Part shown: one piece after another, positions 7,265 to 14,926 of the stretch
Layout of the letters: each line of letters begins with the position of its first letter
How positions within the stretch are numbered: the first letter of the stretch is position 1
The notes under the pieces: generated by a model
Database searches by the model: none
Seen by the model: only the letters and a program-made list of their open reading frames with translations
What the model was told of the DNA's origin: nothing
Assembly: GCA_007132825.1 (NCBI GenBank)
Contig: SLNX01000192.1
Coordinates: forward strand, 1-16,697
Reading direction: 5' to 3'
DNA: 16,697 nt
Source: Bacteroidales bacterium
GTDB taxonomy: Bacteria; Bacteroidota; Bacteroidia; Bacteroidales; UBA7960
Program-made: the position numbers and the translations under genes

Positions 7265-8884
7265 CTATTTCATGCTGTAGAAGTCATTGCCTTTGTCATC
7301 CACCAGGATGAAGGCCGGAAACTTTTCAACGTGGATTCTGTAAATGGCTTCCATCCCAAGTTCAGGATATTCCAGCAATTCAACGTTTTTGATATTCTCC
7401 TGGGCAAGGATGGCCGCCGGGCCTCCAATGCTTCCCAGGTAGAAACCTCCATGTTTATTGCAGGCATCGGTTACCGCCTGACTCCGGTTCCCTTTGGCAA
7501 TCATCACCTTGCTTCCTCCGTTTTGTTGAAACAAATCCACATATGAGTCCATACGGCCAGCCGTAGTTGGCCCAAAGGAGCCTGATGGCAATCCTTCCGG
7601 TGTCTTGGCAGGACCAGCATAATAGATCGGATGGTTTTTGATGTAATCGGGTAAACCTTCACCCGAATCAAGCCTTTCTTTCAGCCTGGCATGCGCAATG
7701 TCGCGGCCAACGATGATTGTTCCGTTCAGAGACAGGCGTGTACCTACGGGATGCTTTGTAAGCTCAGCAAGTATCTCCTCCATCGGTTTGTCAAGGTCGA
7801 TCTCAACAGCACCGGCGGCATCATCGGTGGCTCGTAATTCTTCGGGAATAAAACGCCCCGGGTTGTCTTCAAGTTTTTCGATCCAGATCCCCTCTTTGTT
7901 GATCTTTGCCTTGATGTTTCTGTCTGCCGCACAAGAAACACCCATTCCAACCGGACAGGATGCACCGTGTCGTGGCAAACGGATCACCCGTATATCCAAT
8001 GCAAAATATTTACCACCAAACTGCGCACCAATGCCCAGCTTGTAAGCAGCCTCCAGCACCTTTTGTTCCATCTCCTTGTCACGGAATGCCTGTCCGTGTT
8101 CATTGCCTTTGTCAGGCAGGTTGTCAAGGTATTTGGCAGAAGCCAGCTTAACTGTTTTCAATGTAGCCTCGGCCGAAGTGCCCCCCACCACAAAAGCTAC
8201 ATGGTAAGGTGGACATGCGGCCGTGCCAAGCGATTTCAATTTGTCGACGAGAAAAGCCTCCAGCTTTCCAGGATTAAGTAAGGCCTTGGTTTGCTGATAC
8301 AGCGCGGTCTTGTTTGCTGAACCACCCCCTTTGGCCAGAAACAGAAACTCATATTCCTCTCCATCAGTGGCATAAAGATCAATCTGTGCCGGCAGGTTTG
8401 TTCCTGAGTTTTTTTCCTTATACATGTCCAGCGGGATGGTTTGGGAATAACGGAGGTTTTCTTCGGTAAAAAGCTTGTAAACCCCTTTGGAAAGTGCTTC
8501 TGCATCACCACCACCGGTCCAGACCTGTTGTCCTTTCTTTCCCACAATTGTTGCAGTTCCGGTATCCTGACAAAAAGGCAAAACCCCTTTGGCAGATATT
8601 TCCGCATTGCGCAACATAGTTAGCGCAACATACTTGTCGTTTTCACTTGCGTCAGGATCGTGCAGAATGGCAGCAACCTGCTCAACATGTGCGGTGCGCA
8701 GCATAAAAGATGCGTCACGCAAGGCATTCTGGGCAAGTTTTTCAAGCCCCTCCCGGTCGACCTGTAACATCGTTTTGCCAAAGACTTGCTCCGTAGAAAC
8801 ATGATCTTTGGTCAGCAGGTAGTAATTGGTTTTGTCAGCACCCGTTGGAAAAGGATCCTGGTAAAAAAAAGCCGGTGTTTTCAT
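7265..8884 (-). CDS. class I (iron-sulfur) fumarate hydratase, FumA/FumB type
   Basis: From the ATG at 8884 the protein has 539 residues, close to the 548 of E. coli FumA/FumB. It hydrates fumarate to malate with a [4Fe-4S] cluster. Cluster cysteines fall in PFCQDTGT (Cys105), ACPPYH (Cys224) and SCPVGMGVSC (Cys318), at the same residue numbers as recalled for E. coli FumA. The N-terminal alpha domain covers about 15-325; the C-terminal beta domain follows, with GRDIAHARLKERLDSGEGLPDY (393-414) and GPTTAGRMDSYVD (438-450). The frame stays open upstream to 9154, but that extension overlaps rbfA, lacks family similarity and crosses a repeat array, so MKTPAFFYQDPFP is taken as the start. The enzyme class is oxygen-sensitive, in contrast to the neighbouring FumC. 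A terminator follows its stop codon. Confidence 0.95.
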   Translation of the reverse strand: MKTPAFFYQDPFPTGADKTNYYLLTKDHVSTEQVFGKTMLQVDREGLEKLAQNALRDASFMLRTAHVEQVAAILHDPDASENDKYVALTMLRNAEISAKGVLPFCQDTGTATIVGKKGQQVWTGGGDAEALSKGVYKLFTEENLRYSQTIPLDMYKEKNSGTNLPAQIDLYATDGEEYEFLFLAKGGGSANKTALYQQTKALLNPGKLEAFLVDKLKSLGTAACPPYHVAFVVGGTSAEATLKTVKLASAKYLDNLPDKGNEHGQAFRDKEMEQKVLEAAYKLGIGAQFGGKYFALDIRVIRLPRHGASCPVGMGVSCAADRNIKAKINKEGIWIEKLEDNPGRFIPEELRATDDAAGAVEIDLDKPMEEILAELTKHPVGTRLSLNGTIIVGRDIAHARLKERLDSGEGLPDYIKNHPIYYAGPAKTPEGLPSGSFGPTTAGRMDSYVDLFQQNGGSKVMIAKGNRSQAVTDACNKHGGFYLGSIGGPAAILAQENIKNVELLEYPELGMEAIYRIHVEKFPAFILVDDKGNDFYSMK

Positions 8885-8889
8885 AAATG

Positions 8890-8937
8890 AATGGTTTTGG
8901 TTGAAGGAAAATGGTTTTAATTCGCAAAAATGGTTTT
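8890..8937. repeat. three direct repeats AATGGTTTT upstream of the class I fumarase
   Basis: AATGGTTTT occurs at 8890-8898, 8910-8918 and 8929-8937, with starts 20 and 19 bases apart. Copies two and three are identical over 11 bases (AAAATGGTTTT, 8908-8918 and 8927-8937). On the minus strand this is AAAACCATT, 6 to 53 bases before the fumarase start codon. The roughly two-helical-turn spacing suggests protein binding to one DNA face, or a repeated site in the mRNA leader. Spacings not divisible by three argue against coding. Confidence 0.6.
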
Positions 8938-9031
8938 CAGATGCCATAAATATAACATAATCCAATAATATTTCCAAATAATCCTTAAAACAACAGGACG
9001 TAATACCATTCGACATCCACATCAAAAATCG

Positions 9032-9039
9032 TATCTTTG
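9032..9039 (+). promoter_or_regulatory. -7 promoter element of rbfA, very short leader
   Basis: TATCTTTG is an exact match to the Bacteroidota -7 consensus TAnnTTTG. It ends only five bases before the rbfA ATG (9045), so transcription would start at or within a few bases of the start codon. The -33 element is weak (ATTC around 9008). Confidence 0.5.
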
Positions 9040-9044
9040 CCCTT

Positions 9045-9380
9045 ATGGAAACAAACAGACAATTACGCATCTCCCGGCTGATACAGAAAGACCTGGGGGA
9101 AATATTGCAGATAACCGGCAGAGACTGGTTTCCAGGAGCCATGGTAACCGTCACAAAAGTTTATGTAACTGCAGACCTGTCCATCGCCCGGACATACCTC
9201 AGCATTTTTGGAAAAGACGCATCTGAAGTAATTAAACTGATTGACATGAAGCGCAACGAAATCCGCCGCCAATTAGGAATACGGGTTAAAAACCAGCTGC
9301 GCCACGTACCAGAGCTTCGGTTTTTTATTGACGACAGCCTCGACTATATCGAAAACATAGAGAATTTACTTAAAAAGTAA
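9045..9380 (+). CDS. rbfA: 30S ribosome-binding factor RbfA
   Basis: The protein has 111 residues, the usual size of RbfA, a single KH-like domain protein that binds the pre-30S subunit and assists late 16S rRNA maturation, especially in the cold. Family landmarks are the N-terminal helix RQLRISRLIQKDLGEIL (5-21), the strand MVTVTKVYVTADLSIARTYLSIFG (33-56) and the C-terminal VKNQLRHVPELRFFIDDSLDY (81-101), which ends with the typical helix. It opens a tight plus-strand group: the methyltransferase follows after nine bases and the permease four bases later. The start is fixed by the N-terminal family alignment and by a -7 element just upstream, which implies a leaderless or nearly leaderless mRNA. 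Confidence 0.95.
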   Translation: METNRQLRISRLIQKDLGEILQITGRDWFPGAMVTVTKVYVTADLSIARTYLSIFGKDASEVIKLIDMKRNEIRRQLGIRVKNQLRHVPELRFFIDDSLDYIENIENLLKK

Positions 9381-9389
9381 CCTCAGAGC

Positions 9390-10214
9390 ATGCATTACGA
9401 CCCCATAAAACAGTTTTTAAGCAAGCTGTTCAACCGCCATGCTTTTACCAGGAAATTGTTTTATTTTCTTTTGGATGTATTGCTTTTAAGAAGCTGGCAT
9501 GTTAGAAAAGCTTTGAAAAAACACCGGTTATCAACAAAAGGGAATCAGGAGCTGCATGTACTTGATGCCGGAAGCGGACTGGGCCAGTATTCATGGCGGA
9601 TGGCAAAAAAGTGTCCTTCGTGGCAAATAACCGCCGTTGATATTAAAGAGGATGAAGTAGCGTCATGTAGTGCTTTTTTCAAGCAGCAAAAGGTCAAAAA
9701 TGTGCATTTCATGTCCGCTAACCTTGAGGATTACGTGCAACCCGACAGCTTTGACATAATCCTATCTGTTGATGTAATGGAACACATTGAAGAGGACAGG
9801 CAGGTTTTTAGGAACTTTTTCTCCTCAATGAAGGCAGGCGGCATGTTGCTGATCAGCACACCATCAGATCAGGGAGGAAGTGATGTGAAGGACGAGGGTG
9901 ACCAGTCGTTTATTGGAGAACATGTGCGGGATGGTTATTCGGTGGAAGAGATCCGGGCCAAACTTTTTGATGCCGGATTCAATGAAGTGGTCACAAAGTA
10001 TACATATGGCAAACCGGGAAGTATGGCGTGGCGAATTTCCATGAAATATCCTGTTTTAATGCTTGGAAAGTCGCGGGCTTTTTTATTTTTGTTGCCATTT
10101 TATTATGTGATTGTGATGCCTTTTGTGCTGCTACTCAACCTTTGGGACGTTAAAAAAGTACATGATAAAGGAACCGGTCTGTTGGTTCAGGCCTGGAAAA
10201 ACCCTAAAGTTTAG
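9390..10214 (+). CDS. class I SAM-dependent methyltransferase with hydrophobic C-terminal segment
   Basis: The protein has 274 residues. The Rossmann-type SAM-binding core is clear: motif I VLDAGSGLGQYS (57-68), an acidic residue at the end of beta-2 (AVDI, Asp84), and the beta-4 region DIILSVDVMEHIEED (122-136), followed by GGMLLISTPS (150-159). These place it in the Methyltransf_11/25 type (UbiE/UbiG-like). The N-terminal 45 residues are basic and aromatic-rich. A strongly hydrophobic stretch at 229-251 (FLFLLPFYYVIVMPFVLLL) suggests membrane attachment, so a lipid, quinone or envelope substrate is plausible, but the substrate cannot be read from the sequence. It sits between rbfA (9 bases upstream) and the LolC/E-like permease (4 bases downstream), indicating co-transcription. 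Confidence 0.85.
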   Translation: MHYDPIKQFLSKLFNRHAFTRKLFYFLLDVLLLRSWHVRKALKKHRLSTKGNQELHVLDAGSGLGQYSWRMAKKCPSWQITAVDIKEDEVASCSAFFKQQKVKNVHFMSANLEDYVQPDSFDIILSVDVMEHIEEDRQVFRNFFSSMKAGGMLLISTPSDQGGSDVKDEGDQSFIGEHVRDGYSVEEIRAKLFDAGFNEVVTKYTYGKPGSMAWRISMKYPVLMLGKSRAFLFLLPFYYVIVMPFVLLLNLWDVKKVHDKGTGLLVQAWKNPKV

Positions 10215-10218
10215 CAAA

Positions 10219-11445
10219 TTGCGATTCCCATTTTACATAGCGTGGCGGTATCTGCTCGCCAAAAAGACGCATAATGCCATTAACATCATCACCCTGGTTT
10301 CAATGATTGGCATTGGTGTAGGCGCCATGGCGCTTGTGGTGATCCTGTCGGTTACAAACGGACTTGAGAAACTGATCATTACACAATTCAATGCTTTTCA
10401 TGCGGATATTGAGATCACCCCGGCAAAGGGAAAAACCTTTAAAATTTCGCATTTCCCTCTGAAAGAGGTAAATTCGGTTCAGGGCGTTCTCCGTTCAGGG
10501 GCTGTTCTTGAAGAATCAGGAATGGTCAGATATCGTGATCGACAACATCTGGTCAGGTTAAAGGGTGTTGACTCAATGTATCACAAAATTACAGGTATTG
10601 ATACGCTGCTCGTAGAAGGGATATATGAGGTTGAACAGAACGACCGTAACATGTTAGTGCTAGGGAATGGTGTTGCCTCGATCCTGAACGCTAGCATTCA
10701 CGATCTGCTCCACCCTATAGAGATATTTGTTCCGGCAAGGGGGCGAACAGCAGGATTGACTCCTGCCCAGGCATTTCGGACTTCATCAAATCATGCCAGT
10801 GGTATTTTTGCGGTTCATGCAGAAGTGGACGCGGAATATGTTTTACTTCCAATTCGATTGATGCGACGCCTTCTTGAGTACGATGACGAAGTGTCTTCAA
10901 TAATGATTGATGTAGAAGAGGGGTTTCGGCTATCAACAGTAGAGCGCCGCATCTCAGAAATTGCCGGTCCCGGGTTTGTAATCAGAACCCGCATGCAACA
11001 GCAGGAGTTTCTCTACAAGGTGATGCGTTCAGAAAAATGGGCCATTTTCTTTATTCTGACATTTATTTTGATGATTGCGGCTTTCAACATTGTTGGCTCA
11101 CTGACCATGCTGGTGCTTGAAAAGCGTAAAGACATATCTGTCCTGAGAAGTATGGGGGCGTCACGAAAGCTGATTGAACGGATATTTTTGCTTGAAGGTG
11201 TCTTGATCAGTATGGGTGGTGCCCTGGGAGGTATCCTCCTTGGCGGATTGATATCCTGGTTGCAGATGAGATACGGAATTATTGGCATCCAGGCAGAAGG
11301 ATCCTTTATCATTGATGCCTATCCTGTGGTGGTTAAAACCTTTGACCTGGTACTTGTAGCCTTTACCGTATTCAGTATTGGACTGCTTGCGTCGTTGTTG
11401 CCCCTGACAAACATGTGGAAGTCAATGGACAAAGCACCGGGCTAA
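10219..11445 (+). CDS. LolC/LolE-type ABC transporter permease (FtsX-like family)
   Basis: The protein has 408 residues from a TTG start, a normal length for LolC/E-type permeases. The N-terminus FPFYIAWRYLLAKKTHNAIN leads into the first membrane helix (about 22-45, ITLVSMIGIGVGAMALVVIL), then comes the typical SVTNGLE and a periplasmic MacB-like core domain of about 220 residues. The C-terminal FtsX domain has three membrane helices (near WAIFFILTFILMIAAFNIVG, GVLISMGGALGGILLGGLI and LVLVAFTVFSIGLLASLLP). Such permeases, with an ATPase, release lipoproteins from the inner membrane toward the outer membrane. No LolD-like ATPase lies in the window. The frame is open further upstream inside the methyltransferase (ATG at 10162 and earlier), but family N-termini begin at MRFPFYIA-like residues, so the TTG four bases after the methyltransferase stop is preferred. 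Confidence 0.85.
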   Translation: MRFPFYIAWRYLLAKKTHNAINIITLVSMIGIGVGAMALVVILSVTNGLEKLIITQFNAFHADIEITPAKGKTFKISHFPLKEVNSVQGVLRSGAVLEESGMVRYRDRQHLVRLKGVDSMYHKITGIDTLLVEGIYEVEQNDRNMLVLGNGVASILNASIHDLLHPIEIFVPARGRTAGLTPAQAFRTSSNHASGIFAVHAEVDAEYVLLPIRLMRRLLEYDDEVSSIMIDVEEGFRLSTVERRISEIAGPGFVIRTRMQQQEFLYKVMRSEKWAIFFILTFILMIAAFNIVGSLTMLVLEKRKDISVLRSMGASRKLIERIFLLEGVLISMGGALGGILLGGLISWLQMRYGIIGIQAEGSFIIDAYPVVVKTFDLVLVAFTVFSIGLLASLLPLTNMWKSMDKAPG

Positions 11446-11480
11446 ATTGGCTTACCTGAAATGCATTTCTTAAATAATTG

Positions 11481-13934
11481 TCAGCGAATGGCCGCAGACA
11501 GCTTCTGTTCAAAAGCTTTTGTCAGCTTGTTCATTACCTTATCAACCTCTTTGTCGGTCAAAGTTTTATCGGCTTGAAACAAAAAACTGACTGCATAAGA
11601 CTTCTTGTTTTTCCCTAGTTTTTCATCCTGATACACATCAAAAAGATTGATCTCCTTTAACAGTTTTTGCTCAGTCTGACTGGCAATTGTTTCAATGTCA
11701 GAGAAAGAAATATCTGAATTCAGCAACAGGGCCAAATCCCTTCTTACGGCAGGAAACCTGGGAACTTCTTTGAAAACAAGAGTTTTTCCTGATCCAATTG
11801 TCAAGATGCCTTCCCAGTCAAGCTCGCCATAAAAAACATCCTGCTTCAAATCAAAATCCTTCAAAACCTTTGGATTAACCTTTCCTATCTTACCAATTTG
11901 ACGATCATTAACAAAAAGGGCAGAATAAAAGGCAAAAGGAAATTCTGAAGCATCCTGCCGGATTGTTATCAGGTCAGAAGAAATGCCCATCTTATTCAAA
12001 ACGGCAAATGCCGCATCTTTCAAGTCAAAAAAGGTATGAACTTTATCCTGAACATACCAGTTTTCCATGTGCGATCGACCTGTCATGAACATTGCAAGGC
12101 ATGGCTGTTCGATATATGGCGGCAATGCAACACCAGGCTTTTCAGAGTCCCGAAAATAGGTGTTTCCAAACTCATAAAGCTTCATGTCGTGCACTTTCCG
12201 ATTCAGATTGTAAACAAGGCTTTCCAGACCACCGAAAAGCAATGTTTGCCGCATTACGTTCAGGTCCTGGCTGAGAGGGTTCACAATATGCACAAGTCGC
12301 TCCGGACGAAAGTTATGTTTTGTGTAATATGCTTCTTTTGTCAGGGAATTATTCATGATTTCGTTAAACCCCCTTGCCGACAAAAGGTCTGCTACCATGT
12401 TCTGCAACAATTCCTTGTCAGGTTTTGGTGATATAACGATGGATGCATTCATCTTCCCCGGTATTTCCACATTGTTGTACCCGTAAATGCGCAAAACCTC
12501 CTCTACCACATCGGCAGTTCTTGTAACATCCACCCTGTAGGACGGAACGGAAACATGCAGCAAACGCCCATTGTCCGAAAGTATTTCAAAATCCAGATCT
12601 TCCAGGATGAATCGAATCTCTTCTATGGGTATCTGACTGCCAATGAGACGGTTTACATCTTCAACATGCAGGTCAAGTTCAACGGGGTTTCGCTTTCCCG
12701 GATAAATGTCACTGATCCTTGAAGAGATTTCACCCCCGGCAACCTCCTTAATTAACAGTGCCGCTCTTTTCAGTGCATAAAGGGTAATTTCAGGATCACT
12801 GCCACGCTCAAAACGAAATGATGCTTCGGTTTTTATGCCATGGTGCTTTGCAGATTTTCTTATCGTTACCGGGTCAAAACAAGCACTTTCAAGAAATATA
12901 TCGGTTGTTTTCTCTGTTACGCCTGATTTGATTCCACCCAGGATACCACCCATACACATTGAATCTTTTGCATTACAGATCATCAGATCATGGCCGGTGA
13001 GTTTCAGCTCCTCCTCATCCAGGGTTTCAAAAACAGTGTTCTTTACGGGCTTCCTGACAACAACTTTATTTCCTTCAATGGCAGCCACATCAAAAGCGTG
13101 TAATGGTTGGCCGACCTCCTGTAAAACATAATTGGTAACATCCACCACATTATTAATGGGTTTCTGACCAATGGCTTTCAATTTCTGTTTGAGCCACTCA
13201 GGGGACTCCTTAACGGTAACACCACTAATTGTCAGGCTTGAATACCTGGGACACGCCTCAGTATCCTCTATGGTAACGGGAATTGTCAGTTTTTCATTAT
13301 CGGATTTGAAATGGCTTGTATCGGGCCATTTTATTGAAAGTTCTCTCTTTTTTTTCTGATGATTGATCACTGACACGATATCACGGGCGGCGCCGATGTG
13401 CGATGCGGCATCGATCCGGTTGGGTGTAAGGCCGATCTCATAGATCCAGTCTTCATAGACATCAAAGAGTTCAGCCGCAGGGATTCCCACCGGGGTGTCT
13501 TCTGCAAGTACCATAATGCCGTCGTGAGAATCGCCAAGCCCCAGCTCATCTTCGGCACAGATCATTCCGCGCGATTCTGCGCCACGGATCTTTACCGCTT
13601 TGATGGTAAGCTCCTCTTTGTTAAAATATAATGTGGTACCTTCCAGTGCAACAAGCACTTTTTGCCCGGGTTTCACATTGGGTGCACCACAAACAATGGG
13701 CAGGGGTTCTCCGTCTCCTGTGTCAACGCGGGTAAGTGTCAATCTGTCCGCCTTTGGGTGTGCCTCACAGTTTAAAACATGACCTGTAACAACTCCCCTG
13801 AGACCTCCCCTGATGGATTCATACTTTTCGAGGCTTTCCACCTCCAAACCACTATCTGTAAGCAATACAGCCAGTGCTTCCGGGCTAAGGTCAAAATCCA
13901 CATAGCTCTTCAGCCAGTTATATGAAATAAGCAT
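11481..13934 (-). CDS. pheT: phenylalanine-tRNA ligase beta subunit PheT
   Basis: The protein has 817 residues, in the normal range for bacterial PheT, and starts with MLISYNWLKSYVDFDLSPE. Domains in order: an EMAP/OB-type tRNA-binding domain at about 40-147 (with AHPKADRLTLTRVDTGDG at 58-75); the B3/B4 editing region at about 215-390 (VVDVTNYVLQEVGQPLHAFD at 263-282, EASFRFERGSD at 370-380); a B5 domain at about 410-485; the catalytic-like core at about 490-705; and the C-terminal FDX-ACB anticodon-binding domain at about 725-815 (FPAVRRDLALL). It forms the alpha2-beta2 enzyme with PheS, which is not in this window; separate pheS and pheT loci are common in Bacteroidota. It follows the coiled-coil gene on the same strand after 24 bases. 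It converges with the permease gene across a 35-base gap with no visible terminator. Confidence 0.97.
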   Translation of the reverse strand: MLISYNWLKSYVDFDLSPEALAVLLTDSGLEVESLEKYESIRGGLRGVVTGHVLNCEAHPKADRLTLTRVDTGDGEPLPIVCGAPNVKPGQKVLVALEGTTLYFNKEELTIKAVKIRGAESRGMICAEDELGLGDSHDGIMVLAEDTPVGIPAAELFDVYEDWIYEIGLTPNRIDAASHIGAARDIVSVINHQKKKRELSIKWPDTSHFKSDNEKLTIPVTIEDTEACPRYSSLTISGVTVKESPEWLKQKLKAIGQKPINNVVDVTNYVLQEVGQPLHAFDVAAIEGNKVVVRKPVKNTVFETLDEEELKLTGHDLMICNAKDSMCMGGILGGIKSGVTEKTTDIFLESACFDPVTIRKSAKHHGIKTEASFRFERGSDPEITLYALKRAALLIKEVAGGEISSRISDIYPGKRNPVELDLHVEDVNRLIGSQIPIEEIRFILEDLDFEILSDNGRLLHVSVPSYRVDVTRTADVVEEVLRIYGYNNVEIPGKMNASIVISPKPDKELLQNMVADLLSARGFNEIMNNSLTKEAYYTKHNFRPERLVHIVNPLSQDLNVMRQTLLFGGLESLVYNLNRKVHDMKLYEFGNTYFRDSEKPGVALPPYIEQPCLAMFMTGRSHMENWYVQDKVHTFFDLKDAAFAVLNKMGISSDLITIRQDASEFPFAFYSALFVNDRQIGKIGKVNPKVLKDFDLKQDVFYGELDWEGILTIGSGKTLVFKEVPRFPAVRRDLALLLNSDISFSDIETIASQTEQKLLKEINLFDVYQDEKLGKNKKSYAVSFLFQADKTLTDKEVDKVMNKLTKAFEQKLSAAIR

Positions 13935-13958
13935 TTATATTCAATTTTTTGTTAAAGG

Positions 13959-14894
13959 TTAGCGCAGTTCAAATGCCGAATCCCCCAAGCGGTATTCGTC
14001 AGTATACAGTGAGATGTCATAAATACCTGGCTCAAACTCTGCTATACGTTGCCATGTAAGACATTTTTGCATTTGTCTGTTTTGATAGTCGATGGTGCCT
14101 TTTACCGAATATTGCAAAGTGTCTCCGTGATGGATAAAAGAAAATGCTAAGTCATCACTAACCCTGAGGATCTCACCGTATGGGTCAGCAATTCGCATAT
14201 AAACATTATGCTCTCCTGAAGGGGTAATTGGGTTTTCTCCAATCAGGAAACAAACACGAACCTGTTCCACCCTTCCTGCCCTGTCGGTTTCAGCTTCTCG
14301 TCCGCGGCCACGCAAACGAAAGGGGAAAGCATCAATCTGATAAGCACGCAATTCGGAAGCCACCTCTACTTTTGTTTCCAGCTCTGCCTTATTTTGTGTC
14401 AACTCTGTGGTTCGTCGCTGTACCTGAAGAATCTCTTCACGCATCTGTATGTTTTCAGCTCTTAACACCTTATTTTCAGTATAAAGACTGTCAATTTCCT
14501 TTACATAGTTTTGGGTTACCTCCCTTAGCAAGTTCAGTTGTCGACGAATCCTGTTATAATCAGCCTGACGGGCGATAAGACTCTGAATCTCCCTGGCATT
14601 GGCCTGGATGATGCTGTCTTTGTCAGCAAGTATGCTGTCGTATTCCAACTTCACCATGTAATACTCGTCCAAAACCGAATCAAGTTCAAGTTGCAGCTCT
14701 TCTGTAAGGATCATAGCAACTTCACGTTCATGAGTCACCTCTTTTAACGTTTGACGACCCGTATACCACAATATCGCCAACAACAAGACCAATACACCCA
14801 AGACCGCAATGGTTATGCGGTAGATGTTCTCATTTTTACCGGATTTTTCAGGCATCCGGGTTTCTTGATTTGATTGCGTTTCCATTTTTGACAA
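13959..14894 (-). CDS. membrane-anchored coiled-coil protein of unknown function
   Basis: I do not recognise a named family. The protein has 311 residues. A polar N-terminus is followed by one membrane helix at about 26-43 (ITIAVLGVLVLLLAILW); Met4 (METQSNQ) is an alternative start. Residues of about 48-185 are a long charged helix with heptad-like spacing of Leu/Ile, typical of a coiled coil. The last 120 residues change character and look like a beta-rich globular domain (VEQVRVCFLIGENPITPSGE, HNVYMRIADPYGEILR, GIYDISLYTDEYRLG). The expected topology is cytoplasmic N-terminus with periplasmic coil and domain. It lies 24 bases upstream of pheT on the same strand and is probably co-transcribed with it. 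Coiled-coil proteins of this layout are often mislabelled as SMC-like; nothing here indicates an ATPase. Confidence 0.7.
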   Translation of the reverse strand: MSKMETQSNQETRMPEKSGKNENIYRITIAVLGVLVLLLAILWYTGRQTLKEVTHEREVAMILTEELQLELDSVLDEYYMVKLEYDSILADKDSIIQANAREIQSLIARQADYNRIRRQLNLLREVTQNYVKEIDSLYTENKVLRAENIQMREEILQVQRRTTELTQNKAELETKVEVASELRAYQIDAFPFRLRGRGREAETDRAGRVEQVRVCFLIGENPITPSGEHNVYMRIADPYGEILRVSDDLAFSFIHHGDTLQYSVKGTIDYQNRQMQKCLTWQRIAEFEPGIYDISLYTDEYRLGDSAFELR

Positions 14895-14926
14895 ATTCTG
14901 TTATCGTGTTTCTGTTTTTTTTTCGG

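Noticed and set aside
7698..8281. Plus-strand open frames opposite the class I fumarase
   Set aside because: They overlap a highly conserved enzyme gene and have no domain or start signal of their own.
8961..8984. Imperfect direct repeat TCCAATAAT / TCCAAATAAT
   Set aside because: Two short A/T-rich copies differing by an inserted base in an A/T-rich promoter region are not convincing evidence for a binding site.
8885..9154. N-terminal extension of the class I fumarase by 90 residues
   Set aside because: The extra stretch overlaps the divergent rbfA gene, crosses the AATGGTTTT repeats with frame-breaking spacing and has no resemblance to the family, whose normal N-terminus begins at MKTPAFFYQDPFP.
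14915..14923. Run of nine T just upstream of the coiled-coil gene as a terminator
   Set aside because: No stable GC-rich stem precedes it on either strand; pairing with the nearby A/T-rich run is weak.
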